A stretch of DNA of 64,000 nt. Origin: UBA11346 sp038203025. GTDB taxonomy: Bacteria > Planctomycetota > UBA11346. The notes beneath the pieces were generated by a model. It ran no database searches. It worked only from the letters and a program-made list of their open reading frames with translations, and was not told the origin of the DNA. The position numbers were made by a program, and so were the translations under genes. This document shows, one piece after another, positions 43,906 to 52,178 of the stretch; positions within the stretch are counted from its first letter, which is position 1, and each line of letters starts with the position of its first letter. The DNA lies in NCBI GenBank assembly GCA_038203025.1, contig JBBREK010000001.1, positions 12,507 through 76,506 on the forward strand, in the 5' to 3' direction.

Positions 43906-44799
43906 GTGCCAGCGCTCATCGATCTCGTCGGCAATACGCCGCTCATGGACCTCTCCCCGTTCGCCGGTCGGCCTGGCGTCCGCCTGCTCGCCAAGTGCGA
44001 GGGCAACAATCCGGCCTCGTCGGTGAAGGACCGGGCCGCCAAGGGCATGATCCTCGGCGCCCAGGCGCGTGGCGAGTTGCGCCGCGGTATGCGCCTGGTC
44101 GAGGCGACCAGCGGCAACACCGGCATCGCCCTGGCGATGATCGCGCGCTCGCTGGGCATCGAGATGCATCTGGTCATGCCCGATACGCTGACCATCGAGC
44201 GCACCCAGACCATGCGCGCCTTTGGCGCCACCGTCCATCTTCTCGACGGCGGCATGGAGGCGGCACGTGACCGCGCCCTGGCGATGGTCGCCGAGACGGC
44301 TGGCCGGCCCGACGCCTTCCTCATGCTCAACCAGTTCGACAATCCGGATAACGCCAAAGCACACGAAGAGACCACCGGCCCGGAGATCTGGCGTGACACC
44401 GCCGGCGAGGTGACGCACTTCGTTTCGGCGATGGGCACCACCGGCACGATCATGGGCGTGTCCAGGGCGCTGAAGGCGCGCAGCCCAGCGGTGCGCATCG
44501 TCGGCTGCCAGCCGGCCGAGGGCAGCCAGATCCCCGGCATCCGCCGCTGGCCCGCGGCGTATCTGCCGAAGATCTTCGACCGTTCGCGGGTCGACCAGGT
44601 GGTCGACGTGCAGGCGCGCGACGCCGAGGATACCGCCCGCCGCCTGGCCCGCGAGGCGGGCCTGTTCACCGGCCCGTCGGCCGGCGGCGCCTGCTGGGCG
44701 GCGCTGCAGCTCGCGCAGCGGCTGGACCAGGGCTGCATCGTCTTCATCGCCTGCGACCGCGGCGACCGCTACCTCAGTAGCGACTTGTTCCGCGCCTAG
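43906..44799 (+). CDS. cysM: Cysteine synthase B (O-acetylserine/thiosulfate sulfhydrylase)
   Basis: A 297-residue fold-type II PLP enzyme making cysteine (CysM prefers thiosulfate or thiol donors). IDLVGNTPL opens the protein, ASSVKDRAAKGMI carries the PLP Lys41, EATSGNTGIALA binds the O-acetylserine carboxylate, SAMGTTGTIMGVS binds the phosphate, and GPSAGGACWAAL ends it. Size and spacing match CysM rather than the longer CBS. The start is GTG 43906. It converges with the next gene so that the two stops overlap in CTAG. The 257 bp upstream separate it from the kinase genes, with no clear promoter. Confidence 0.93.
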   Translation: MPALIDLVGNTPLMDLSPFAGRPGVRLLAKCEGNNPASSVKDRAAKGMILGAQARGELRRGMRLVEATSGNTGIALAMIARSLGIEMHLVMPDTLTIERTQTMRAFGATVHLLDGGMEAARDRALAMVAETAGRPDAFLMLNQFDNPDNAKAHEETTGPEIWRDTAGEVTHFVSAMGTTGTIMGVSRALKARSPAVRIVGCQPAEGSQIPGIRRWPAAYLPKIFDRSRVDQVVDVQARDAEDTARRLAREAGLFTGPSAGGACWAALQLAQRLDQGCIVFIACDRGDRYLSSDLFRA

Positions 44800-45671
44800 C
44801 CGGCGCGCAGGGCGCGCAGCTGCAGCGGGCAGCGGCCGAAGTGCCGGCGCACCACCCGCGAGAAGTGTAGCGCATCGGCGTAGCCGCAGCGCAGCGCCGC
44901 CACCGCCACCGGCAGGGCGGTGGCGGTAAGCAGCTGGTGCGCCTCGCCCATGCGCCGGTCGAGGGCGTAGGCCGACGGGGTACGGCCGATGGCGGCGGTG
45001 AAGCAGGCGTGGAGATGCGTCGGCGAGCGGCCGGCCGCGCGGGCGGTCTCGGCCAGCGATGGCATACGCAGGTAGTGGCGGTCGAGGAAGGCGAGGGCGG
45101 CGGCCACCGGGCTGTCGTGTGGCGGCGGGGCCAGACCAGGCCCGGCGGCGTCGTGCATCGCCGCGACTACGCCGAGCAGCGCTCCTTCGAGGGCCAGCGC
45201 CGCCGTCGGTTGCGTCGCCAGTCCTGCCGTACCGCAGCGGCAGGCGCGGTGCAGGGCCTGGCTCCATGGGGCCGCCTCGGCGGGCGCGAACTCGAGCACA
45301 CGGTTGAGGCGGCCGAGGTGCAGGTCGTCGGTGAACGAACCGAGGTTGAAGTCGGCGTGCAGGTGGACGAAGCCGGTGGTGCGCCGCTGCACCTGGCGAT
45401 GTCCGGGAATGGCGTAGAGCCGGCCCGGCCGCAAATGCTGCCAGCGGCCATCGACGGCGATCGACGCCTCGCCGGCGAGGATCTCGTAGAAGCTGTGTCC
45501 CAGGTTGCGGTATGGGCCCATCGTCGTCCATGTCGCCTGGGCCTCGTGGCGTCCCAGGCCGCGCACCAGCAAGGCCACAGTGGCGAGCGGCGCAGGGCGT
45601 CCATCGGCTGCGGTGACGGCCAGCATGACCAGATGATCATCCATGGCGTCAGGATGGAAGTGTATGTTCAT
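44796..45671 (-). CDS. AraC-family transcriptional regulator
   Basis: A 291-residue regulator with a cupin sensing half (NLGHSFYEILAGEASIAVDG, LRPGRLYAIPGHRQVQRR) and a C-terminal pair of HTH units: PSLAETARAAGRSPTHLHAC and HQLLTATALPVAVAALRCGY, ending in ADALHFSRVVRRHFGRCP. Divergent from the GH106 gene with 47 bp between starts, so it probably controls it. The start is ATG 45671; the ATG at 45716 would place the initiation inside the divergent gene's RBS. Its stop overlaps cysM's by 4 bp. Confidence 0.88.
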   Translation of the reverse strand: MNIHFHPDAMDDHLVMLAVTAADGRPAPLATVALLVRGLGRHEAQATWTTMGPYRNLGHSFYEILAGEASIAVDGRWQHLRPGRLYAIPGHRQVQRRTTGFVHLHADFNLGSFTDDLHLGRLNRVLEFAPAEAAPWSQALHRACRCGTAGLATQPTAALALEGALLGVVAAMHDAAGPGLAPPPHDSPVAAALAFLDRHYLRMPSLAETARAAGRSPTHLHACFTAAIGRTPSAYALDRRMGEAHQLLTATALPVAVAALRCGYADALHFSRVVRRHFGRCPLQLRALRAG

Positions 45672-45685
45672 ATCGCTGAATTGCT

Positions 45686-45718
45686 GGATGATGTGGTCTG
45701 GACATCTGGAGATCATCC
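45686..45718. promoter_or_regulatory. Candidate operator between the AraC and GH106 genes
   Basis: GGATGAT-N19-ATCATCC is a perfect 7-bp inverted repeat in the 47-bp divergent spacer, with one arm touching the GH106 RBS and start. It is the right kind of site for an AraC-type or self-repressing control, but could be chance. Confidence 0.35.
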
Positions 45719-48700
45719 ATGCCAGTCGTCGACCCCGTTGACCCCGCCGATTTTCGCACGCCCCCGCCCGGCTACGGCGAGGTGCCGTTCTGGTGGTGGA
45801 ACGGCGACCATCTCGATCCGGCGCGGCTGCGCTGGCAGCTCGACCGCCTGGCTGGCTGCGGCGTGTCGGGCGTGCAGATCAACTACGCGCACGCCCCGCA
45901 TGGCGGTGGCGGCTACGGCCTGACCTACCCCAGCGATCCGCCGCTGTTCTCCGAGGCCTGGTGGCGGGTGTGGGACGACACCGTCGAGGCCTGCCGCGAG
46001 CGCGGCCTGCGCATCGGCCTCAGCGATTACACCCTGGCCTGGCCCGGCAACGGCCAGTGGGTCGATCGCATCGCCGCCGATCCGGCCTTCCGTGGCGCCG
46101 TGCTGCGCCATCGCCTCGCGACGGTCGCCGACGGGGCGGTGTTCGTCGACGAGTTGCCGTACGATCCGCTATGTGTGCGCGCCTATCCGCTACACGGTGC
46201 CGTGGCCGACGGCGCCGCTGGCCGCGATCTCGGTGCCTCCCGCAGCCAACGATGGACCAGTCCGCCCGGCGCCTGGCTGGTGGTCGCGCTGTGGCCCGAG
46301 CCGGTTGCGCAGTCGCTCGATCCGCTGCATCCGCAGCTCGGGCGACGGGTGGTCGAGGAACACTTCCAGCGCTTCGTCGACCGCCTGCCGCCAGCCTCGG
46401 CCGGCGCTCTCGACTACTTCTTCCAGGACGAGTTGATGTTCGGCCTCGGCAACGGCAGACCGTGGTCGTCGCATCTGCCGGCGGCCTTCCGCGCGCGGAA
46501 TGGCTACGACCTCATCCCCGAACTGCCGGCGCTGGTCGCCGACCTCGGCCAGCACAGCGCCAAGGTGCGTCTCGACTGCGCCGACGCCGCAGCGCAGCTG
46601 ATGGAGGATGGCTACTTCCGTCCCATCCATGCCTGGCACGCACAGCGCGGCATGACCTACGGCTGCGACCAGCTTGGTCGCGGCACCCAGCCGCAGCGCT
46701 ACGGCGGCTACATGCGTGCGATTCGCTGGTTCAGCGCCCCCGGCCACGATACGCCGGGGGTCGGCGCCGATCTGGTCAAGGGCAAGGTGTCGAGCTCGAT
46801 CGCCCACCTCAACCGTCGGCCGCGCGTCTGGCTGGAGGGTTACCACAGCGCCGGCTGGGGCATGGAGCCGGCCCGCATCCTTGATGCGACGGTGCGCAAC
46901 TTCGCCTACGGCTGCTCGCTGCTCAGCCTGCACGGCCTGTACTACAGCACGCATGGCAGCCACTGGGAGTGGGCGCCGCCGTGCTACCACTTCCGCATGC
47001 CCTATTGGCGCGACTTCGCCGACGGTCTGCGCGGCGTCGAACGGCTGAGCTGGCTGCTGACCCGCGGCGTGCACCGCTGCGACGTCGCCGTGCTTTACCC
47101 GGTCGCGGCCCTCGACAGCGGCCTGGCCGACAGCCCCGAGCCCGCCTTCGCCGCCATCCGCCACTTGGTCGAGCAGGGTTGCGACGCCGACTTCATCGAT
47201 GACGGGGCGCTGGCCGAGGCGCAGGTCGTTGACGGAGTGCTGGCGGCGGCCGACGAGCGCTTCCGCGTCCTTGTCCTGGCCGACGCCGTGGCCATGCGTC
47301 ACGCCGCGCTGGAGCGCGCCGCTGAATTTGCCCGGGCCGGCGGGCTGGTCGTGCTGCTCGGCCGTCCACCGCGGGCGAGCGAACGGCAGGGGGATGGCGA
47401 TGCGGTGGTGGCGGCGCTGGCGGCGGAGATCGCCGGCCACGGCGTTCAAGCCGACAGTCCCGCCGCGGCGTTGGCGGCGATCAGCGCGCGCATCCCGCGC
47501 GACTGCGTGCCGGCGGCGTCGGCCCTGGTCCTGCACCGCGCCTGCGACGACCTCGACCTGTGGCTGCTGGTCGGGGCGCGGCCCGGCGCCGCGTTTGAGC
47601 TGCGCGCGGTCGGCGCGGTCGAGCTGTGGGATCCGTGGACCGGCGCCATCGCGCCGCTGGCTGACGCGGTCTGCGGCCCGCACACCACGAGCCTCCGCCT
47701 GCCACCGACCCCGGTGCCACACGACGCCTGGATCGTGGTGGTGCGGCATGGTCCGCCACCGGTGGCGGAGGTCGCGCCGACGGCGCAGCCGGTGGTGGTC
47801 ACCAGCACGTCGCTCGAAGGGCCCTGGGAGTTCCAGCTCGAACCGACCCTCGATAACCAGTGGGGCGACTTCCGCCTGCCAATCAGCGAGGCGATGATCG
47901 GCGCCGAGGCACGCCAGCTGGAGGTGCAGAAGGCGGACGGTTCGTGGCGTACCGCCACTTGCGGCTTCGGGCCGCAGGCATGGCGACTCGAGGTGCCGGA
48001 GGGGGTCGATGCGGCCGCGGCGCTGAGCGCCGTGCTCGCCGCCGCCCACGTCGATCCGGCGCGATCCCTGGCGGTCGGCGGTCGTGACCTGCCGTGGGCG
48101 GCGCAGGAGTTCTCGTGGCGCTGGGGCGTCGAGGGCCAACCCGGCAGCCAGGGCTATCACGGGCTCAAGGGCGTGCTCAGCGATGAGGTGCTGGCGCTCG
48201 GCGTGCGGGCGGCTGACCCGCCGGCCTACCTGTGGAGCGAGGCCGAGCTGCAGCCTGGCGGCATCCAGACACGGCTGCTGTGGACGACACTGCATGCACC
48301 CGGCGGCGCCGTCGCCCGCGTCCAGGTCGGCGGCCTGGTGCCGACTGGCATGTGGCTGGACGGCCGGCCGATCGCAGCCGGGGCGCGCGTGACGGTGGGT
48401 GACGGCGCCCGTCTGGTCCTGCGCTACGACGGCGTCGGGCGTAGCCATGTCGTGCTGCGTCGCGAGCTGGCTCCGGCTGCGCGTCGTCCGCTGGCGAGTT
48501 CGTGGTGGTGCGATGACGCCGTGCTGCCGTGGGCGGTGGAACCACATGGCGGGGAGATGGTCTGCCGCTGCCTCGCCCCGCCCGGCCTCGTCGGCTTCAC
48601 CCTGATGGCGCACGGCGTGGTGGCGGCGTCCGTCGCCGGCGTGCCGGTCCCGCTGACCGAGACCGGCCGGCGTGAGGACGGGGCGCGCACCCTGGTCGGG

Positions 48701-49165
48701 ACGCTGCCCCAGGCCCTACCCGAGCCGGCCGAGTTGCTCCTGCACCTGTGTACCCCGCCAGGATGGAGCGGCCTGCTCGCCCTGCCCGAGCCGGTGCGCT
48801 TCGCCACCGCCGTGGGTCGCCTGCCGGCCGGCGACTGGTCGCAAGTCGGCGTGCTACGCGACTATTCGGGCGCCGCCTGGTACCGCCGCGATCTCGACCT
48901 CGCTGAGGTCGCCGGCCGCACATGGGTCGATCTCGGGGCAGTCGGCGCCACCGCCCTGGTGCGGCTCAACGGCGAAGACATCGGCACGCTGCTCAGCACC
49001 CCCTGGCGCCTTGAACTGACCGGCCGTCTGCGTCCTGGCCGCAACCGTCTGGAGATCCGCGTCAGCAACACGCTCGCCAACCACTACCGCACAGTTCCGA
49101 CCCGCTACCACGGCGACCTGGTCAGTGGGCTGCTTGGACCGGTCCGCCTGCTGCGTGAATCGTAG
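45719..49165 (+). CDS. GH106-like alpha-L-rhamnosidase
   Basis: A 1148-residue glycoside hydrolase, the size of GH106 alpha-L-rhamnosidases. The opening PFWWWNGDHLDPARLRWQLD then GCGVSGVQI is the typical first strand of that family's barrel. QDELMFG, EGYHSAGWGMEPARILD and GLYYSTHGSHWEWAPPCYH hold likely acid residues (Asp/Glu) and aromatic subsites. The C-terminal third has two beta-sandwiches (WEFQLEPTLDNQWGDF, and AAWYRRDLDLAEVAGRTWVD, then LNGEDIG as in GH2 sugar-binding domains). No signal peptide, so it is probably cytoplasmic and takes imported rhamnosides. Start ATG 45719 with GGAGAT; under the divergent AraC. Confidence 0.85.
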   Translation: MPVVDPVDPADFRTPPPGYGEVPFWWWNGDHLDPARLRWQLDRLAGCGVSGVQINYAHAPHGGGGYGLTYPSDPPLFSEAWWRVWDDTVEACRERGLRIGLSDYTLAWPGNGQWVDRIAADPAFRGAVLRHRLATVADGAVFVDELPYDPLCVRAYPLHGAVADGAAGRDLGASRSQRWTSPPGAWLVVALWPEPVAQSLDPLHPQLGRRVVEEHFQRFVDRLPPASAGALDYFFQDELMFGLGNGRPWSSHLPAAFRARNGYDLIPELPALVADLGQHSAKVRLDCADAAAQLMEDGYFRPIHAWHAQRGMTYGCDQLGRGTQPQRYGGYMRAIRWFSAPGHDTPGVGADLVKGKVSSSIAHLNRRPRVWLEGYHSAGWGMEPARILDATVRNFAYGCSLLSLHGLYYSTHGSHWEWAPPCYHFRMPYWRDFADGLRGVERLSWLLTRGVHRCDVAVLYPVAALDSGLADSPEPAFAAIRHLVEQGCDADFIDDGALAEAQVVDGVLAAADERFRVLVLADAVAMRHAALERAAEFARAGGLVVLLGRPPRASERQGDGDAVVAALAAEIAGHGVQADSPAAALAAISARIPRDCVPAASALVLHRACDDLDLWLLVGARPGAAFELRAVGAVELWDPWTGAIAPLADAVCGPHTTSLRLPPTPVPHDAWIVVVRHGPPPVAEVAPTAQPVVVTSTSLEGPWEFQLEPTLDNQWGDFRLPISEAMIGAEARQLEVQKADGSWRTATCGFGPQAWRLEVPEGVDAAAALSAVLAAAHVDPARSLAVGGRDLPWAAQEFSWRWGVEGQPGSQGYHGLKGVLSDEVLALGVRAADPPAYLWSEAELQPGGIQTRLLWTTLHAPGGAVARVQVGGLVPTGMWLDGRPIAAGARVTVGDGARLVLRYDGVGRSHVVLRRELAPAARRPLASSWWCDDAVLPWAVEPHGGEMVCRCLAPPGLVGFTLMAHGVVAASVAGVPVPLTETGRREDGARTLVGTLPQALPEPAELLLHLCTPPGWSGLLALPEPVRFATAVGRLPAGDWSQVGVLRDYSGAAWYRRDLDLAEVAGRTWVDLGAVGATALVRLNGEDIGTLLSTPWRLELTGRLRPGRNRLEIRVSNTLANHYRTVPTRYHGDLVSGLLGPVRLLRES

Positions 49166-49217
49166 CTGGTCGTCTTCTCCGCTTGCGTTGACCCATGGAA
49201 CCAGCTGAAGTCCAGAC

Positions 49218-49742
49218 ATGGAACGCCACCCCATCGCCCCCGAGGACTTCGCCTGCCGGCCGGTGCAGCTGCTGAGCGAGCGCTGGATGCTGCTGGGCAG
49301 CGGTGACGGTCCCGAGCGCTGGAACGCCATGACCGTGTCGTGGGGCGGCTTCGGCGTGATGTGGGCGATGCCGATCGCGCTGGTCACCGTCCGGCCCAGC
49401 CGCCACACCTACAGCCTGCTCGCCGCCTGTCCGGATTTCACCCTGATGGTCCTGCCTGAGCACCTGCGTCCGGCCCTCGACCTGTGCGGGCATCGCAGCG
49501 GTCGCGATGGCGATAAGTTTGCCGATGCTGGCCTGACGCCGCGTCCTGCCGTGGCTGGGCGTGCCCCCGATCTGGCCGAGGCCGAACTGTGCATCTGCTG
49601 CCGCACCGTCGGCTGGGTCGACCTGCAGACCGCCGGTCTGGTCGACGAGATGGTGGCCCGCGTCGAGGGTCCGCCCGCCGACCAGCACCGCTGGTTCGCC
49701 GGCCGCATCATCGGCATCAGCGGCACTGCCGCGTGGAGCTAG
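49218..49742 (+). CDS. Flavin reductase-like (FMN-binding split-barrel) protein
   Basis: A 174-residue protein of the flavin-reductase/DIM6 type. NAMTVSWGGFGVMWAMP is the FMN-phosphate-binding segment (consensus NxMTVSWxxxGxxWxxP), and VTVRPSRHTYSLL and FTLMVLPEH are the following strands; KFADAGLTPRPA occupies the usual GxxxGxK/GLT position. It may be a flavin reductase or an FMN-dependent oxidase partner; the substrate is unknown. ATG 49218, 52 bp after the GH106 stop, so possibly cotranscribed. Confidence 0.88.
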   Translation: MERHPIAPEDFACRPVQLLSERWMLLGSGDGPERWNAMTVSWGGFGVMWAMPIALVTVRPSRHTYSLLAACPDFTLMVLPEHLRPALDLCGHRSGRDGDKFADAGLTPRPAVAGRAPDLAEAELCICCRTVGWVDLQTAGLVDEMVARVEGPPADQHRWFAGRIIGISGTAAWS

Positions 49743-49743
49743 T

Positions 49744-49770
49744 TAGCATCAGCGTCAGCATCAGCATCGC
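49744..49770. repeat. AGCATC/AGCGTC hexamer repeats
   Basis: Four consecutive 6-bp units immediately after the flavin-reductase stop. Same class of short tandem repeat as elsewhere in the window. Confidence 0.7.
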
Positions 49771-49782
49771 GCTGACGCGCTC

Positions 49783-49806
49783 CTGGAGGGGTCTCGACCC
49801 CTCCAG
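49783..49806. terminator. Perfect 11-bp palindrome, probable terminator
   Basis: CTGGAGGGGTC-TC-GACCCCTCCAG is a perfect 11-bp stem with a 2-base loop, 40 bp past the flavin-reductase stop. No T tract follows on either strand, so it may be only an RNA-stabilising hairpin. The rest of 49743-49959 holds no gene. Confidence 0.45.
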
Positions 49807-49959
49807 ACCTCCCCGACCGGGCTCTGCCCTGGACCCGCAAGCCCGGCTCGCTGACGCTCACCGATTGCGCGTCCCACGTCCAGCGAGGTGTGCTCGGCTC
49901 CGGCCAAGCCTACGCCTGCGCCACCATCAGGACGTACCTTCGCGACGTACTTTCGATCC

Positions 49960-50004
49960 GTAGCGCCGGCGTTAGCCGGCCCGGTCGGCAGGCTTCAGCC
50001 TGCC
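49960..50004. repeat. REP-like palindromic element, copy 3
   Basis: Near-identical to the element at 750-794: GTAGCGCCGGCGTTAGCCGG, then CCCGGTCGGCAGGCTTCAGCC, then TGCC. As at 762, it overlaps the final codons of a leftward gene (the ligase ending at 49995). Confidence 0.75.
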
Positions 50005-51254
50005 GCGTCGGCCGCCGTGGATTCCAAACCGCCTCGCACAGAGCCACCCAGGCTGGCCCCAAGCACCAATCCCAGGGCGGCGTGGAAGCCCATGCCCGGC
50101 GCTGCCTGCGTCGGCAATGGCTCGAAGATGGCGCAGACCACGGCCGCGACAGCCAGCCCGCAGCCGGCCTGGAAGGCTTCGGGGGCTTCGCGCCGACGCC
50201 GCCACAGCATCGCCAGTACGGTCAGGACCAAGGCCAGATGCAGGACGGCAGCAGGCAGGCCGTGCTCGGCCGCCACCGCCAGCAGCCAGTCGTGGGCGTG
50301 CGGGCAGCCACCCTGGTCGGCGAATTCATTCGGCGGACCGGGTGCCACGCGGTCGTAGGTGTCGTTCCAGGCCAATTCGAAGGCCTTGCGGTGCCCGAGG
50401 CCCAGCAACGGCCGTTCGCCGATCATCACCGTGGTGACCTGCCAGATCGGCAGGCGGCCATCCTGCCCGGCGAGCATCGAGCGCAGACGGTCGCCATCGG
50501 TCATGGCCAGTCGGGCAAGCATGGCACCACCCAGCACCACGGCGACGAGGCCGGCGACCAGCAGCCAGCGCCGTCCGCGCACCGCCAGCGCAGCGGCGAG
50601 GCCTGCCGTCCCGCCGAGGATGGCGGCCCGTGCCCCGCAGATGCCGACCCCGACCAGCCCGATCATCCGCCCGGCCCAGGCCCAGGCCGTGCCGGCCATC
50701 ACCGGCACGCTCAGCGCGGCGAGGATGGCGCCGGCGAAGCCATAGCTGAGGTGGAAGGAACTGAAGCCGCGGGCATAAGCGAATCGATGCCCGTCGGGAT
50801 CAATGCGCAGCGGCCCCTTGCCCAATCCGACGCAGAACTGCAGCAGGGCGACCGTCAGCGCAATGCCGCCGGTGACCACCAGGGCGCGCAAGGCGAAGCG
50901 CAGCCAGCGCGCATCGGCCGCTGCCGCGGCGACCAGGGGCACCGCCAGCCAGACGTAGGCCAAACCGCTAATGCGGTCGCAGCCCGGCTGTCCGCGCAGC
51001 CAGCCGCTGAGATTGCTGGCCAGCACCCAGGCGCCGAGGACGAGACCGACGTGCAGCGCCGGCAGCCGATGCAGCGGCGGGCGCGCCAGGATCGCTCCGA
51101 CGAAGGCGACGGCGAGGCCGAACAGGCCCCACGGCGGGGTCAGGAAGATGCCGCACAGCATACCGGTGCTGCCTATCCACAGCAGCCAGCGTCCGATGAC
51201 TGGTGCTGAGCGCGGCGGTGCGGCGTCGATCCGTGCGTTCCAGGCGGCGAGCAT
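49995..51254 (-). CDS. O-antigen ligase/polymerase-like membrane protein
   Basis: A 419-residue protein with about 11 hydrophobic segments and a long periplasmic loop, the Wzy_C/WaaL layout. The diagnostic loop contains DGRLPIWQVTTVMIGERPLL then GLGHRKAFE, and HAHDWLLAVAAEHGLPAAVL gives the conserved HxHxxxxxxxxExG motif. It would join O-antigen to lipid A or polymerise repeat units. The ATG at 51254 lies in the 28-bp repeat and once probably followed the GMD stop directly (TGATG). Sequence is not close to the two other ligase-like proteins of the locus. Last gene of the cluster. Confidence 0.85.
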   Translation of the reverse strand: MLAAWNARIDAAPPRSAPVIGRWLLWIGSTGMLCGIFLTPPWGLFGLAVAFVGAILARPPLHRLPALHVGLVLGAWVLASNLSGWLRGQPGCDRISGLAYVWLAVPLVAAAAADARWLRFALRALVVTGGIALTVALLQFCVGLGKGPLRIDPDGHRFAYARGFSSFHLSYGFAGAILAALSVPVMAGTAWAWAGRMIGLVGVGICGARAAILGGTAGLAAALAVRGRRWLLVAGLVAVVLGGAMLARLAMTDGDRLRSMLAGQDGRLPIWQVTTVMIGERPLLGLGHRKAFELAWNDTYDRVAPGPPNEFADQGGCPHAHDWLLAVAAEHGLPAAVLHLALVLTVLAMLWRRRREAPEAFQAGCGLAVAAVVCAIFEPLPTQAAPGMGFHAALGLVLGASLGGSVRGGLESTAADAAG

Positions 51255-51274
51255 CAGGCGGTCACCTGCTGTTC
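51247..51274. repeat. 28-bp direct repeat, left copy (VapBC flank)
   Basis: GCGAGCATCAGGCGG...GTTC, 28 bp with one mismatch to the copy at 52151-52178. The two copies are 904 bp apart and bracket vapBC. Each contains a CCTGATGCTCGC junction (on minus). Confidence 0.9.
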
Positions 51275-51339
51275 ACATAGCACGGCCAGCTGAAGGTTCC
51301 GCCTCAGCCTGATGATTCCGACGATCTTCGTGGGGCGGC

Positions 51340-51783
51340 TCATGTAGTGGCGTCCGGCTCGGTGATGTGCGGCTCGTCCCAGAAGGGGATGAAGTCCTTG
51401 CGATTGAGGGTCCAGATGCACGCGGCGCCGGCGCGCCGGAGGCAGACGACATGTAATGCGTCGTGCACCGCGCCGCCGCTACGACCGGCAGCAGCAGCGA
51501 CGGCGCGGATGGCCTCCAGCTGGCAGGCTTCGTCCACCGCCACGACCTGCAGTCGGGCAGCCAGTTCGCGGCCGACCAGCAGCTCGGCGTCGGCGGCGCG
51601 GATCGCCGGACGTAGCGGCAGCCGGGTCAGCACCGAAAAGGTCTCGGCCAAGGCATGGGCGCAGATGGTTCCGGTGATGCCGTCGCGCTCGCAGCGTTCG
51701 AGCAGGGCGCGGCAGGCGCGATGGCGCGGGTGCGGCACGACCAGGGCGGCGACCAGGACCGAGGTGTCGAAGCCCCAGATCAC
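51340..51783 (-). CDS. vapC: VapC-type PIN-domain toxin (ribonuclease)
   Basis: A 147-residue PIN-domain protein. The metal-binding acids are present: Asp6 in GFDTSVLVAAL, Glu47 in ALAETFSVL, Asp108 in GAVHDALHV, and Asp130 in WTLNRKDF. VapC toxins cut RNA (often tRNA or rRNA) until bound by VapB. The start is GTG 51783, overlapping the vapB stop (GTGA), the usual order and coupling. The stop at 51340 is followed by 65 bp without a gene before the left repeat copy. Confidence 0.93.
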   Translation of the reverse strand: MIWGFDTSVLVAALVVPHPRHRACRALLERCERDGITGTICAHALAETFSVLTRLPLRPAIRAADAELLVGRELAARLQVVAVDEACQLEAIRAVAAAAGRSGGAVHDALHVVCLRRAGAACIWTLNRKDFIPFWDEPHITEPDATT

Positions 51784-52067
51784 GGCACCATGCCAGCGAG
51801 GCGGTCGGTCCGCTCGTCACGCAGGGTCTGCAGCAGGCTGCGTGTTGGATCTTGGCCATCGAGCGGGCCGACCCAGGCGCCGTCGTAGACCATGCGTCCC
51901 TCGGCCAGACGCAGGCCGCCGGGGCCGGCGGCGGCGGCGGGCTCAAGATGCACGGAGTTGGCATCCTCGCTTAGCACCAGGGTCGTGCCTGCCACCCAGC
52001 CATGGCGATCGCGGATCTCCTTGGGAATCACAACGCGACCGAAGCGGTCGATGGCAAGCGTTGTCAT
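51780..52067 (-). CDS. vapB: VapB-type antitoxin with AbrB/MazE-like DNA-binding domain
   Basis: A 95-residue antitoxin. The N-terminal 45 residues (TLAIDRFGRVVIPKEIRDRH, then GTTLVLSED) form the swapped-hairpin AbrB/SpoVT fold (consensus DxxGRVxIPKxIR) that binds operator DNA. The C-terminal part (LLQTLRDERTDRLAGMVP) is the VapC-wrapping tail. Start ATG 52067 lies inside a 35-bp palindrome, so the protein probably represses its own transcription there. The stop overlaps vapC. Confidence 0.92.
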   Translation of the reverse strand: MTTLAIDRFGRVVIPKEIRDRHGWVAGTTLVLSEDANSVHLEPAAAAGPGGLRLAEGRMVYDGAWVGPLDGQDPTRSLLQTLRDERTDRLAGMVP

Positions 52068-52099
52068 GGCAATGGCATTCTGTCAATGCCATTGCCATG
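52065..52099. promoter_or_regulatory. 35-bp perfect palindrome, likely vapBC operator
   Basis: CATGGCAATGGCATT and its exact reverse complement AATGCCATTGCCATG flank the 5-base centre CTGTC. The left arm contains the vapB start codon. Autoregulated toxin-antitoxin operons have operators of this form at the antitoxin start. A hairpin in the mRNA leader is the other reading. Confidence 0.8.
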
Positions 52100-52107
52100 A
52101 GCAAGCG

Positions 52108-52158
52108 TCAATACCCCCCCTTGCTGAGCAGGACGACGTCGCTGGTGGCCGCGAGCAT
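52108..52158 (-). pseudogene. Short remnant: ligase start fused to a sugar-transferase end
   Basis: A 16-codon frame from the ATG that overlaps the GMD stop (TGATG) reads MLAATSDVVLLSKGGY then TGA. The first residues match the start of the ligase at 51254 (MLAA); the last (VVLLSKGGY) match the end of the WbaP-type transferase ending at 53123 (VVLLGKGAY). It appears to be debris from a recombination between those genes and is too short to be functional. Confidence 0.5.
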
Positions 52159-52178
52159 CAGGCGGTCACCTGCCGTTC
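52151..52178. repeat. 28-bp direct repeat, right copy (VapBC flank)
   Basis: Second copy of the 51247-51274 sequence, overlapping the GMD stop. Identical over the first 23 bp, one mismatch, then 4 matches. Confidence 0.9.

Noticed and set aside
45671..45716. Longer start (ATG 45716) for the AraC gene
   Set aside because: It would place the start within 3 bp of the divergent GH106 start; ATG 45671 leaves a normal spacer.
46190..48613. 807-codon open frame on the minus strand over the GH106 gene
   Set aside because: Antisense shadow of a well-supported hydrolase; no recognisable motifs and skewed composition.
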